A DNA stretch of 64,000 nucleotides from Holophagae bacterium (GTDB lineage: Bacteria; Acidobacteriota; Holophagae; Acanthopleuribacterales; Acanthopleuribacteraceae), in contig JAJCXM010000003.1 in the NCBI GenBank assembly GCA_029263455.1, positions 353,831 through 417,830 of the forward strand, given 5' to 3'. Made by a program: the position numbers and the translations under genes. The notes beneath the pieces were generated by a model. That model was not told the DNA's origin and did not search any database. It was given only the letters and a program-made list of their open reading frames with translations. How positions within the stretch are numbered: the first letter of the stretch is position 1; each line of letters begins with the position of its first letter. Below, in pieces: positions 46,157 through 55,237 of this stretch.

Positions 46157-46960
46157 TTAGCGCAACCCACCTAGCGTAGACGACTTATCATCCTGTCGCA
46201 AGCGATGGGCTGCAGTGCCTTTGGATTTGTTTAAGCCAAGCCAGCCGATCAATTCAGTGACATGAGCGCAGACAATATCTGCAGATTCACTTGCTGACGT
46301 CACCTTAAGATGCCGATATTCGCCACGAGCAATTTGACACGTCCACATACCTAACTGATTGGCTGCCGATATTTCACGATCAATTCGGTCCCCAACAACC
46401 AAAACCCGAGGTGCATTGAGCTGATGGCGTTCGGTTAGCTGCAAAAACGCATCTTTCTTAGTTTCGCCATTGCCCGAATTAACAAAGGTCATATCCGTAA
46501 AGAAAGGCTCTATCCCTAAGAGATCCACCTTTTGACGCTGTGTCGAAGGTGACCCCGAGGTTACAAGAAACAGCTGAAAACGAGTTTTGGCTAGGGCCAG
46601 CAAGTCATAACATCCCTCAAATAAGGTAATGTGGGACTCCACATTGCGCTGATAAAAAGCCAGCCTACCTGCCTCTTCCACAGCGTCAGCATCCGACCCT
46701 TCTTGGACTCCAAAGTGACCGACCAGTCGTTCTTGGATATCCAAGCGTGGCGCCTGTTGAAAGAATACGGCTCGTTGGGCTAGTGCATCATCAAAAGAAG
46801 CCTTTAGCCCCATTTCGATCATGGCAGCAACCGACTCCCGGGTAGCCGGTTGCACAAGTTGGCCGTTGGTGTCGAACAATGTATCGTCAAGGTCGAAAAT
46901 GAGCGCGTCAATTTCCGACGAAAGAGTCTTACGTTTTACTTTGGTAGACGTAGGTTTCAA
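46157..46960 (-). CDS. HAD-superfamily hydrolase
   Basis: This 267-residue phosphatase-like protein has motif I DLDDTLFDT (nucleophile D23, acid D25), motif II LVTSGSP, a lysine in GETKKDAFLQ and motif IV VVGDRIDREI. The helical cap between motif I and II is of the C1 type. The substrate is unknown. The TTG start overlaps the stop of the small ribosomal protein gene in the sequence TTGA, so translation of HAD is probably coupled to THX. The last 25 residues are a basic tail. Confidence 0.85.
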   Translation of the reverse strand: MKPTSTKVKRKTLSSEIDALIFDLDDTLFDTNGQLVQPATRESVAAMIEMGLKASFDDALAQRAVFFQQAPRLDIQERLVGHFGVQEGSDADAVEEAGRLAFYQRNVESHITLFEGCYDLLALAKTRFQLFLVTSGSPSTQRQKVDLLGIEPFFTDMTFVNSGNGETKKDAFLQLTERHQLNAPRVLVVGDRIDREISAANQLGMWTCQIARGEYRHLKVTSASESADIVCAHVTELIGWLGLNKSKGTAAHRLRQDDKSSTLGGLR

Positions 46961-47067
46961 GCCGACTTTTGTTTGCCCTTAGTTGTCTTTTTCTTACGCA
47001 TTCGCGTTTTCCCAAAACTACCTGCCGCAATCTTTCCTCGGCGTGTTCTTCTATCACCTCTACCCAT
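46957..47067 (-). CDS. thx: Ribosomal protein THX (bTHX), 36 residues
   Basis: Translation of this short frame gives a very basic 36-residue peptide beginning MGRGDRRTRRGKIAAGSFGK, which closely follows the small-subunit protein THX of Thermus and Bacteroidota (MGKGD..T.RGKI..GS.GK.R.RK). THX sits in a cavity at the top of the 30S head and stabilises rRNA. AGGAGG lies seven bases upstream of the ATG. It is easily missed by length cut-offs. The stop codon overlaps the TTG start of the HAD gene. Confidence 0.9.
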   Translation of the reverse strand: MGRGDRRTRRGKIAAGSFGKTRMRKKKTTKGKQKSA

Positions 47068-47124
47068 TTCTGTACCTCCTGCAATTTGCTTCAATATAGC
47101 GCGATTATCGCAAGCGCGCGCGAA

Positions 47125-48903
47125 CTATATTTCTCGTCCAATGGGATATACAAGATAGTTTTGATCAAAATAATCAGATCGCTTGTAAAACCATTCTAGT
47201 CGCGCCCTGGGATCGACCCTCAATTCTGGGCTCGCTTCCAGTTCAGATTCCCACAGTGCTTTCAGCTGGGGATCACTAGCTAACATGGCTTGAGCCAATG
47301 GTTCCATGGCATAGGCTTCGGCATATTCGGTCGGTTGAAGAATGGAATGAAAGAATCCCCATTGGAATAGAGAGTCAGGACTACTGGGTTCAAGTAAAAT
47401 CATCACGAACTCGCCCAAAGGTTGATCCGTTGCGATACGTACAGAACCAGCAGGCATTCGTACTTGGCGGTCCATCGTCACATACGAAGCAGTTACCCGT
47501 ACACGACCTTCGTATGGTGTTTCACCATAGGTCGGATCCACTAACTTCAATATCTGGAGTTCCTTTTGCTGGGCACGATCAAAAACAGTCATTTCAATAC
47601 CGTGATCACGTAGACGATCAATGACTTCGACCCACGAGCCTGGCACCCAATAAGCTATTGGACGCGGCTCAACCAACGAGGGCTGGGTCATTTTGATATA
47701 CGGCATCGCATAAGTCTTCGGTGTTCCCAGCCATCGGGTCACTTTAGCGCCCGTGATAGGCGAAATCTCATTTTCGTAAGCAATGCCCAAGAAACTCATT
47801 ATTTCCGGTTTTGCATCACCGACACGCCAATTCAGAGTCACCTTGTCAGGACGACGCGCCATGTCTTTTACAATGGCTGGAGCCAGTTTCTGATATTCTG
47901 CCGCGAGAACGCGCATGCTACTTTCGATCAGTACATACGTCCCCAAAACACGTTGGCGATAAGGTTTGAGGGAATGGTTTTCAACCAAGACACTTGGTAA
48001 ATGTCGCAAATCGCCGTAGGCATTGGAGAATCTAGGTCCGCCCATCCAGTCGATAATGCCTTTGCTGGGATCACTATCATCAATCGCAAAAATGAGTGGG
48101 CCTGGAATGTGGCCCGCTTCGGAAAGCGCTGCGTTGACGGCGGGCGTAAAACTATCTCTTAACCAACCTGCAATCGCTGGCGAATAGCCATGGGTGCCTA
48201 CATGACCAAAGGTGATGTCGTACTGGTAATCGATGCCATCAGTGACATGCAAGTCAAGATATAGATGAGGCTGCCAGCGATTGATAAAGGGAATAAGTGC
48301 TCTCAATTCAGACGTATCTAGTTTCGTGTAATCGCGATTGAGATTGAGGTTACGGCTGTTGGTTCGCCAACCCATGATCTCAGGGCCACGCTGATTGATT
48401 CGGTTAAGGGCTGAGGCGCGTTCGTGGCCATCCGCATTAAGAATGGGCAAAAACAACAATTGGCAGTTATCTAACAAAGCCGATTTCGAACCCTGAGTGA
48501 TATCGCGCAACAACATCATGCCAGCATCTTTACCGTCAATTTCACCCGCGTGAATACCCGCTTGTACAAACAAAATGGGTTTGCCAGAACGTTTCATTGA
48601 TTCAGGGGTGAATGATCGATCTTTGGAAGCAATGACGACCTTGATCTCATAACCACCATCACTGCTTCCGATACTTATCATTTCAAGTTCAGCGCTCGCA
48701 GCTACCAGCCGGTTTAGCCAGGCATAAGTTTGATCATAAGTGGGTGTGAACCTGAAACTGCTAGATTCTGCTGGCGTCACCCAAGGATCTGTTTCGGGCT
48801 TTATGAGCGACTCACTGGCACCATGCCAGTCCATGGTTGGCGGTAAATGGACATTAAGCTCGTCATTAATCGCGAAAATATATAGACAACATGCCGTCAG
48901 CAA
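47125..48903 (-). CDS. M14-family zinc carboxypeptidase
   Basis: This 592-residue protein has an M14 metallocarboxypeptidase domain in its first half. The zinc ligands are HxxE in GIHAGEIDG (about 117-123) and a downstream histidine in LYLDLHVTDG, and RNLNLNRDY supplies substrate-binding Asn and Arg. A second, beta-rich half (about 370-592) is less conserved. A short hydrophobic leader (LTACCLYIF) suggests export, possibly as a lipoprotein. It should trim C-terminal residues from peptides in the periplasm. The TTG start has GGGGAGG six bases upstream. Confidence 0.85.
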   Translation of the reverse strand: MLTACCLYIFAINDELNVHLPPTMDWHGASESLIKPETDPWVTPAESSSFRFTPTYDQTYAWLNRLVAASAELEMISIGSSDGGYEIKVVIASKDRSFTPESMKRSGKPILFVQAGIHAGEIDGKDAGMMLLRDITQGSKSALLDNCQLLFLPILNADGHERASALNRINQRGPEIMGWRTNSRNLNLNRDYTKLDTSELRALIPFINRWQPHLYLDLHVTDGIDYQYDITFGHVGTHGYSPAIAGWLRDSFTPAVNAALSEAGHIPGPLIFAIDDSDPSKGIIDWMGGPRFSNAYGDLRHLPSVLVENHSLKPYRQRVLGTYVLIESSMRVLAAEYQKLAPAIVKDMARRPDKVTLNWRVGDAKPEIMSFLGIAYENEISPITGAKVTRWLGTPKTYAMPYIKMTQPSLVEPRPIAYWVPGSWVEVIDRLRDHGIEMTVFDRAQQKELQILKLVDPTYGETPYEGRVRVTASYVTMDRQVRMPAGSVRIATDQPLGEFVMILLEPSSPDSLFQWGFFHSILQPTEYAEAYAMEPLAQAMLASDPQLKALWESELEASPELRVDPRARLEWFYKRSDYFDQNYLVYPIGREI

Positions 48904-49064
48904 AAGGTGCCTCCCCTATCTTATTTACGTCCTTATTCTAGTCGCCCTTATCCAGCAGGCAATAGTGGATAGGCAAGCGATGTCATATAAATGATCGCGA
49001 AGCACGACAAACGGCTTCACGAATTGTGTTATGTTTCGCTATCTTGACCGTCCGCGGAGACCTC

Positions 49065-49418
49065 ATGAAGCCCATCATCTTACACAATCCCCGTTGCTCA
49101 AAGAGTCGCCAAACACTCGAGTTGCTTGTCCAAAATGGACATGACCCCGAAATCCGGCTCTATCTTGAAGACGCGCCCACTCAAGCTGAGATCCTAACCA
49201 TCCTCAACTACTTGGACCGTGACGCCCCTGCGATCATTCGCAATAAGGAGTCGCTTTTTAAGGAGCTCGGGCTTTCCACTAAAGACCAACGCACGCGAGA
49301 TCAATGGGCAGAGATATTAGCGAAAAACCCAAAACTAATTGAACGACCAATTGTCATCTACGGAAAAAAAGCCGCCATTGGTAGACCGCCTGAACAAGTC
49401 CTTAGCCTGTTCGATTAA
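49065..49418 (+). CDS. ArsC-family (Spx/ArsC) glutaredoxin-like protein
   Basis: This 117-residue thioredoxin-fold protein has C11 in NPRCSKSRQTLELL and the late motif ERPIVIYGKKAAIGRPPE typical of glutaredoxin-dependent arsenate reductases and the YffB branch. It would reduce arsenate using glutathione or a similar thiol, or act in another redox role; no ars genes are adjacent. The ATG at 49065 has GGAG upstream. Its stop overlaps that of the convergent ankyrin gene in TTAA. Confidence 0.9.
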   Translation: MKPIILHNPRCSKSRQTLELLVQNGHDPEIRLYLEDAPTQAEILTILNYLDRDAPAIIRNKESLFKELGLSTKDQRTRDQWAEILAKNPKLIERPIVIYGKKAAIGRPPEQVLSLFD

Positions 49419-50086
49419 TGCTCAGGCCGGTACTTTTCGAACATCGCCGTAATGAGCTGATTGTTCTTGGTCTTAACGATGTCTTCCAAAGAAAAGCCTG
49501 CTTTGTCCTTGATGCCAAAGTCTACCGGCTGTTGGAAAGCAAAATCCAATATTGACAGTTCTTCTTCAGATTGACCATCAAGCGACACCACAAGATTCAT
49601 CAGCGGCGTCCGACCCGTGCGATCTTGAATATTGATGTCTGCGTTTAGACTCAATAATGCCACAAATTCTCGAGACCGAATGCCTGGTTTGTCGGCCCGC
49701 GTAAGCACCATTAAGGGCGTGTCTCCATTGCTTGCTGCTAGATTTGGGTCAGCACCAGCAGCGAGTAACATTTCGATAACCGCCGCATTGTGTTCGGGCC
49801 GATCGTGGGCAACGGCATAAATAAGTGGCGTGTTGCCTTTGGCTTCCTGGGCATTTATTTTCGCGCCCCGTCCCAATAGTAATCGCACCGTGGCGTCATT
49901 GCCCAAATAGGAGGCGAGCATGAGGGCGGTGACGCCGTCATTGTTGGCTGCGTCAACGGGCGCACCCTTATCCAGCAAGTCGCGGATGGCCGCAACAGGC
50001 CCGCTCGTGTTCACGGCCTGAAAAAGTTGCGTCGCCTTATCTGAATTTTGAACCAACATACACATCGTCATTAAAAGAACCAACAC
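49415..50086 (-). CDS. Ankyrin repeat protein
   Basis: This 223-residue protein has a hydrophobic leader (MLVLLMTMCMLVQ) and about five ankyrin repeats with the consensus GVTALMLASYLGN, GNTPLIYAVAHD, GDTPLMVLTRAD and GRTPLMNLVVS. It is probably periplasmic and mediates protein binding. The TTG start is chosen because AGGAGG lies five bases upstream. There is no partner gene in the same direction. Confidence 0.85.
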   Translation of the reverse strand: MLVLLMTMCMLVQNSDKATQLFQAVNTSGPVAAIRDLLDKGAPVDAANNDGVTALMLASYLGNDATVRLLLGRGAKINAQEAKGNTPLIYAVAHDRPEHNAAVIEMLLAAGADPNLAASNGDTPLMVLTRADKPGIRSREFVALLSLNADINIQDRTGRTPLMNLVVSLDGQSEEELSILDFAFQQPVDFGIKDKAGFSLEDIVKTKNNQLITAMFEKYRPEH

Positions 50087-50273
50087 AGCCTCCTACTAAA
50101 AACAAAAACGGGTTATTCTAACCGAAGAGCCCTTCAGATTCTTCATCTGAACTGACATAGAGCAAATTCGTCGCCAACTCCAGCGTCCACCCGCTTCTTG
50201 CCCATGCTAGGTTACTATTTCGTACGAATCCCAAAGCTATTGGGGCCAAATTCATATCCTTCCGAGGTTCATC

Positions 50274-50738
50274 TTGCAGAAATCAGACATTTACAAGCAG
50301 TCATTGCTCGAACTAGAGGCGATTTTACAGGACACAAACGACAGTTTGACATGTATGGTCACCATTAATGCTGTGCTCAAACAACATCTGCCTTACTATT
50401 ATTGGGTCGGCTTCTACTTGGTCAAGAATGGTCGTTTAGAGGTGGGACCTTATCAAGGCACCGTCGGTTGTTTATTCGTTGAATTTGGTAAAGGGGTTTG
50501 CGGAACTTCTGCCAGTAAACGGCAGACATTGATCGTGCCAGACGTTCACGAGTTTGCGGGCCATATCGCCTGTGATTCCCGCTCACAATCAGAGATAGTG
50601 GTTCCGGTTATTGATCAAAACAACCAACTTATTGCCGTCTTTGATGTGGATAGCGACCAGCTCGAGCAGTTTGATGAGGTTGATCAGGTGTGGTTGGAAC
50701 GAATTATGGCCCGTTTTTTTGGGGAGGTTGGAGCATGA
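50274..50738 (+). CDS. msrC: Free methionine-(R)-sulfoxide reductase (GAF domain)
   Basis: This 154-residue single GAF domain keeps the three functional cysteines of fRMsr at C66, C76 (FGKGVCGTSA) and C100 (GHIACDSRSQSEIVVPV), plus GPYQG upstream. It reduces free L-methionine-(R)-sulfoxide in the cytoplasm as part of oxidative damage repair. The TTG start has GAGG eight bases upstream. The stop overlaps the start of the DJ-1-like gene (ATGA), forming an apparent oxidative-stress operon of three genes. Confidence 0.92.
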   Translation: MQKSDIYKQSLLELEAILQDTNDSLTCMVTINAVLKQHLPYYYWVGFYLVKNGRLEVGPYQGTVGCLFVEFGKGVCGTSASKRQTLIVPDVHEFAGHIACDSRSQSEIVVPVIDQNNQLIAVFDVDSDQLEQFDEVDQVWLERIMARFFGEVGA

Positions 50739-51430
50739 AGTGGATCATCCTCAGCGTCTTTTGCATTTCAATCCAGGCACAGGTCTACGAAACTGGCTTC
50801 TTAGTTGTTGACGGTGTCTTTAATTCCGAGTTAGTAGCGCCGTTCGATATTCTTGAGCATTCTAGATATCGTGATCCGCAACGTTTTTTCCGATGTTTCC
50901 TAGTCTCCCAGGATGGCCAACCCATCAAAACAGCAGAAGGATTACGTATTGAAGTCGACTATTCATTCGCGAATTGCCCAGATCTAGATGTTTTAGTGAT
51001 TCCATCAGGCGAGCATTCCATGGATACAGATCTTGAGAACGACGTGCTCATGCAGTGGGTCTCAACACGGGTTAAACAAGCTCGAATCGTGATGACGCTT
51101 TGCGATGGCGCATTTGTATTGGCCGCCACTGAACAACTCAATGGGCGTTACGCAACCACTTTCCCTGGTGACCAAGACGCTTTTGCTGAAAAGTTCCCAC
51201 TGATCAAGACCCAACGCCAACTTTCGTTTGTGCATGATGGCAAATTCATCACGTCGGTCGGCGGTGCCAAATCATACGATCCTGCCCTCTTTCTTACCGA
51301 AAAGTGGTTCAGCAAAGCCATTGCTGAGCGATCGGCACAAGGTCTGGTGATCGATTGGCAGTTAGATAAACTTGCCCACCAAAGCCACGGCCAGTTCCCG
51401 CCGCCGCCGAGCGCACAAGCGCTGCCATGA
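50735..51430 (+). CDS. Secreted DJ-1/PfpI-family protein
   Basis: This 231-residue protein has a signal peptide (IILSVFCISIQAQ) followed by a class I glutamine amidotransferase-like fold. C123 in VMTLCDGAFVLA is in the nucleophile-elbow position of the DJ-1/PfpI family, and the SGEHS segment supplies the upstream acidic residue. Function could be glyoxalase-like, chaperone or protease-like; the sequence does not decide. Export is unusual for the family. It overlaps the upstream and downstream genes by ATGA at each end. Confidence 0.83.
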   Translation: MKWIILSVFCISIQAQVYETGFLVVDGVFNSELVAPFDILEHSRYRDPQRFFRCFLVSQDGQPIKTAEGLRIEVDYSFANCPDLDVLVIPSGEHSMDTDLENDVLMQWVSTRVKQARIVMTLCDGAFVLAATEQLNGRYATTFPGDQDAFAEKFPLIKTQRQLSFVHDGKFITSVGGAKSYDPALFLTEKWFSKAIAERSAQGLVIDWQLDKLAHQSHGQFPPPPSAQALP

Positions 51431-51849
51431 ATCTCCCTTTTGATCCCACCTTCCGTGGTGAAATCCGAGAACAGCAACCTCAGAGCCACGATCTAGAAAT
51501 CGGATTTGAATACCATGGCGACGAATCCATGGTGTCCCAAATCATTGCTGACGTTCGTCTTAAACTTGCTACCGGCCAGCACAGCCCAGATACTGGCTTT
51601 TTCTTAACCGCATGCTTATTAGAACTAGTAGCGCGTACCCGTTTACTCAATGCGATTAGCCAACAAATGACCACCGAGTTTGAGGCCGAAGATGATGCGC
51701 AACGAAACGAACGACTCAAACAGTTTGTAGCGGTTTTCATGGAGTTCGGTGAGCCACAAATGGCGTGGTTATTTCGTTTTCGACCCTCCGAATACGCCCA
51801 GCGTATGCATGCCGGTCGACAGCAATACCAACACACCCAACAAAAATGA
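51427..51849 (+). CDS. Unknown 140-residue protein
   Basis: I do not recognise this protein. It is soluble, glutamine-rich and mostly helical after residue 35, with no signal peptide or metal motif. Short conserved-looking stretches are IADVRLKLATGQ, FFLTACLLELVARTRL and MEFGEPQMAWLFRFRPSEYAQRM. Its ATG overlaps the stop of the DJ-1-like gene, so it is translationally coupled to an apparent oxidative-stress operon. Confidence 0.6.
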   Translation: MNLPFDPTFRGEIREQQPQSHDLEIGFEYHGDESMVSQIIADVRLKLATGQHSPDTGFFLTACLLELVARTRLLNAISQQMTTEFEAEDDAQRNERLKQFVAVFMEFGEPQMAWLFRFRPSEYAQRMHAGRQQYQHTQQK

Positions 51850-51966
51850 GTGATCATTCATTAAAGTCCCGTTCTTGGGCTTCACTTCGTTGACTTTGAA
51901 CCCTCAACTCGATATGCTCAGAGACGCTAATCGCGCTCAATCCTCATGAATTCCAGGGAGAAATCC

Positions 51967-53508
51967 ATGCTGAAAGTCCCATCACTCATCCTCAAACAAC
52001 TCTATACATTGGGAAGCTTACAAAATACGCCTACCGGGATCAGCTTCGGTTTGAAGAATCGTCTGAGTGATGCCACTTTTACGGGATTGCTTTCGCTCTC
52101 TATCAATGACGATCCCATCGGCTTGGATCGGGTCAAGTTAAAGGTTAAGGGGAAATTGATCGCGCCGACTGCGATCAGCCCAGATTCACCCATCGATTTT
52201 CCGCTACGCGAGGTTGCTACCGTTTCAGTCGATAACCTGGAGCTTGAACGTGGCAAACATCGCATTGCCATTTCATTTGAAACCATCAACTTTGGCACCA
52301 TGAATCTGAACGTAAAGGACACCATTGCCGACGCCGATCCAGACCGCGTTAGCGTCCCATACTTTAAAGATGATGATTACGGTAAAGCCGCCATCAAGGC
52401 CCGACAGAAATTTGTCGAGAAATACTCCGGCGTCAGCCTGAAACACATTAATCACTATTCCTTTGACCCGAAAACGACGCAAGGCAATGTGGAGAACTTT
52501 ACGGGTGTTGCTCAAGTGCCGATCGGATTTGCCGGACCCTTAAAAGTAAATGGTGAACATGCCATCGGCGACTATTTAGTGCCTCTGGCGACAACCGAAG
52601 GAACCTTAATTGCGTCCTACAATCGCGGCATCAAAGTTTTAAACACGTCCGGTGGCGTTACCTGCTCTGTCTCCATGGACTGCATGCAGCGTGCGCCCGT
52701 CTTTATCTTCGATAACGCCCGAGAAGCGCGAGAATTCAAGCTCTGGACCGACCGTAACATGGACGATATTAGGGAGCATGCCGAGGCAACTTCAAGCATC
52801 GCCAAATTGCTCTTCATCGACACCTTCTTATCAAATAAATTTGCATTCCTGCGATTCAACTACTCCACAGGCGACGCCGCGGGCCAGAACATGGTGGGCC
52901 GAGCGACTTTTGCCGCTTGCAGTTGGATCCTTGAACAGCACACCAACATACGCCATTTCTACCTAGAGTCGAATTTCGCCACTGATAAAAAGGCATCGCA
53001 AGTAAACATCATGCGCACACGGGGAAAAAGGGTGACGGCTGAAGCGATCGTGCCCAGACAAGTACTCATTGACATCATGCGCGTGGAGCCCGAAAGCCTT
53101 GTCGCCCACTCACAGGTCGCCAATATTGGCGCTTTTATGTCAGGCGCAAACAACAACGGTGCTCATTCGCCCAATGGCATTACGGCCATGTTTATCGCCA
53201 CTGGCCAAGACGTGGCCAACGTTTCCGAATCATCAGCTGGAATCTGTTTTGCCGAGCTGACGCCTGAACGAGATCTTTATATCTCAATCACCATACCTTC
53301 TTTAATTGTGGCAACCCATGGTGGCGGAACGGGTTTGGCCACGCAAAATGAATGTCTTCAGGTTATGGGCTGCACAGGGCGCGGTAGCGTCAATCGCTTT
53401 GCCGAGATTGTGGCGGGCGTTGCATTGGCCGGTGAAATATCGCTAGGTTCTGCCATATCCTCTCTCGATTGGGTATCCAGTCACGAGAAGTACGGCCGAA
53501 ACCGGTAG
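51967..53508 (+). CDS. HMG-CoA reductase, class I-like, with N-terminal domain
   Basis: This 513-residue protein has a C-terminal catalytic region (about 125-513) with the four class I catalytic residues: E211 (TTEGTLIASYNRG), K341 (TDKKAS), D415 (GQDVANV) and H506 (SHEKYG). It reduces HMG-CoA to mevalonate with NADPH. The first 115 residues are a beta-rich domain not needed for catalysis in other enzymes, with no membrane helices. It implies a mevalonate route or a specialised isoprenoid use in this bacterium. The ATG at 51967 has AGGGAG seven bases upstream. It begins an operon with an ABC1 kinase and an acyltransferase. Confidence 0.93.
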   Translation: MLKVPSLILKQLYTLGSLQNTPTGISFGLKNRLSDATFTGLLSLSINDDPIGLDRVKLKVKGKLIAPTAISPDSPIDFPLREVATVSVDNLELERGKHRIAISFETINFGTMNLNVKDTIADADPDRVSVPYFKDDDYGKAAIKARQKFVEKYSGVSLKHINHYSFDPKTTQGNVENFTGVAQVPIGFAGPLKVNGEHAIGDYLVPLATTEGTLIASYNRGIKVLNTSGGVTCSVSMDCMQRAPVFIFDNAREAREFKLWTDRNMDDIREHAEATSSIAKLLFIDTFLSNKFAFLRFNYSTGDAAGQNMVGRATFAACSWILEQHTNIRHFYLESNFATDKKASQVNIMRTRGKRVTAEAIVPRQVLIDIMRVEPESLVAHSQVANIGAFMSGANNNGAHSPNGITAMFIATGQDVANVSESSAGICFAELTPERDLYISITIPSLIVATHGGGTGLATQNECLQVMGCTGRGSVNRFAEIVAGVALAGEISLGSAISSLDWVSSHEKYGRNR

Positions 53509-53539
53509 ACCATGCAGCTCGGGTTCCAAGTGAACAGTC

Positions 53540-55237
53540 ATGTCTGAACCCGTACGCGTATCCACAGCCAGCAAAATAGAGCCCGAAAGTTCGCCCTATG
53601 CGGGTTTTGAGCTACTAAAAGAACGTCCTGTACCGGGCATCATTCGCCGGTTCTTCACCACCATGCGCCATATTATGGGGCTGGCTCTGGGCGGATTCAT
53701 CAGGTCTGTGCGCAAACGGAAGGCCAACGGAGAAAGCGGCATCCGTTTCATGTTTACCCGCTTCATGGCTTTTTGGGCGCGCCTTTTTGTCGACGGCAAA
53801 TTGGTGAACGAACCCTTTCCAATCCAACTACGCATTCGCTTGGAAAGACTTGGGCCTACGTACATTAAGTTGGGACAGATCCTTAGTCTGCGTGAAGATA
53901 TCCTGCCTAAGACCATTACCAATGAACTCAAGAATCTCTTAGACCGACTTCCTGTGGTCACTTACGAGCGTTATCTCGAGCTGATTGAGGCGGACCTGAA
54001 ACAGCCCGCCAATTTGATCTTCGCATCTGTCGATCCGCGTCCGCTAGGTTCTGCATCTATCGCGCAAACCCATCGAGCCCGCACCCACGAAGGCGACGAT
54101 GTCATTCTTAAGGTCGTAAAACCGGGCATCGCAGAGATGCTCAAACGCGACTCCACCTTGTTGAAAACATTGGGCGCTTTCCTACAAATCATCCTGCCGC
54201 AATACCAACCTCGTCGCGTCTTGACCGAATTCTGCGAATACACCTTACGCGAAGTGGATTTGCGACGTGAAGCCGACAACGCCGAAACGTTTTCAGCCAA
54301 CTTCAAGGATTTGCCCGATGTGGTCTTTCCCAAGATCTACCGCAAGCTAAGTGGCAAAAATGTATTGTGCATGGAGTTTCTAGATGGTGTGAAACCTGAC
54401 TCCGACGCCGCACTACACCTGACTGATGCCGAACGCGATAAGCTCTTAGATCTTGGCGCTGGGTCCATCATTCGCATGCTCTACAAAGACGGCTTTTTCC
54501 ATGCTGATCTCCATCCTGGCAATTTACTTGTCCTAAAGGACGCCCGCTGCGGATTCATCGACTTAGGTATGATCGGACGCTTTGATGACGAGCTACGTCG
54601 CACCATGATGTATTACTACTATTGTCTGGTCATCGGTGATGCTGAAAACGCGGCGAGATATATCGCCGCCGTCGCTGATCCTGGCGCCGGTGGAAACCCC
54701 ACCGCCTTCAGGCGTGCCGTAGAAGATCTATCACGTCGATGGCATAGAAACGCCAATTTTGATGATTTTTCGCTGGCCCAACTCATCATGGAATCGGTTT
54801 CTTTGGGTGGCCAATACCGGATGTATTTTCCCGTTGAAATGATCTTGATGGTCAAAGCGCTGGTGACTTTTGAAGGTGTTGGACAAGTGCTGAAGCCGGG
54901 GTTCAATGTGGCGGAGGTGTCAAAAAGACATATAAGTCGCCTCTTCATGAATCAATTCAATCCGTTGAGATTAATGAAAGAAAGTTTTCGCGGCGCACCA
55001 GAAATCGTTGATGCCATGGTCAAGGCCCCACTCTTAGTGACAGAGGGACTTAGGTTCCTGGAAAAGTCGACCAAAAAACCGCCTGAGAATCCGTTGGCGG
55101 GTCTTCGAGGCACGCTATTCGCCGGCGCATGCATGGTGGCCGCAGCAATATTGGTTGCTGCAAAAGGACCCTGGCCCGTCTACAGTGCCCTCTTTGCGGT
55201 ATCTATTATCTTGGCGCTGCGCCGAGGCGAATCCTAG
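53540..55237 (+). CDS. ABC1/UbiB-family atypical kinase
   Basis: This 565-residue protein has the UbiB/ADCK features: KLGQILSLREDILP (the KxGQ motif near 115), the Ala-rich loop GSASIAQTHRAR, the lysine in VILKVVKPG, HADLHPGNLL as catalytic loop and FIDLGMIGRF in place of DFG. Two hydrophobic helices close the protein (about 525-560), as in membrane-bound UbiB. These ATPases support ubiquinone or other isoprenoid-lipid biosynthesis. The position directly after HMG-CoA reductase agrees with an isoprenoid role. Its stop shares bases with the next start (TAGTG). Confidence 0.92.
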   Translation: MSEPVRVSTASKIEPESSPYAGFELLKERPVPGIIRRFFTTMRHIMGLALGGFIRSVRKRKANGESGIRFMFTRFMAFWARLFVDGKLVNEPFPIQLRIRLERLGPTYIKLGQILSLREDILPKTITNELKNLLDRLPVVTYERYLELIEADLKQPANLIFASVDPRPLGSASIAQTHRARTHEGDDVILKVVKPGIAEMLKRDSTLLKTLGAFLQIILPQYQPRRVLTEFCEYTLREVDLRREADNAETFSANFKDLPDVVFPKIYRKLSGKNVLCMEFLDGVKPDSDAALHLTDAERDKLLDLGAGSIIRMLYKDGFFHADLHPGNLLVLKDARCGFIDLGMIGRFDDELRRTMMYYYYCLVIGDAENAARYIAAVADPGAGGNPTAFRRAVEDLSRRWHRNANFDDFSLAQLIMESVSLGGQYRMYFPVEMILMVKALVTFEGVGQVLKPGFNVAEVSKRHISRLFMNQFNPLRLMKESFRGAPEIVDAMVKAPLLVTEGLRFLEKSTKKPPENPLAGLRGTLFAGACMVAAAILVAAKGPWPVYSALFAVSIILALRRGES

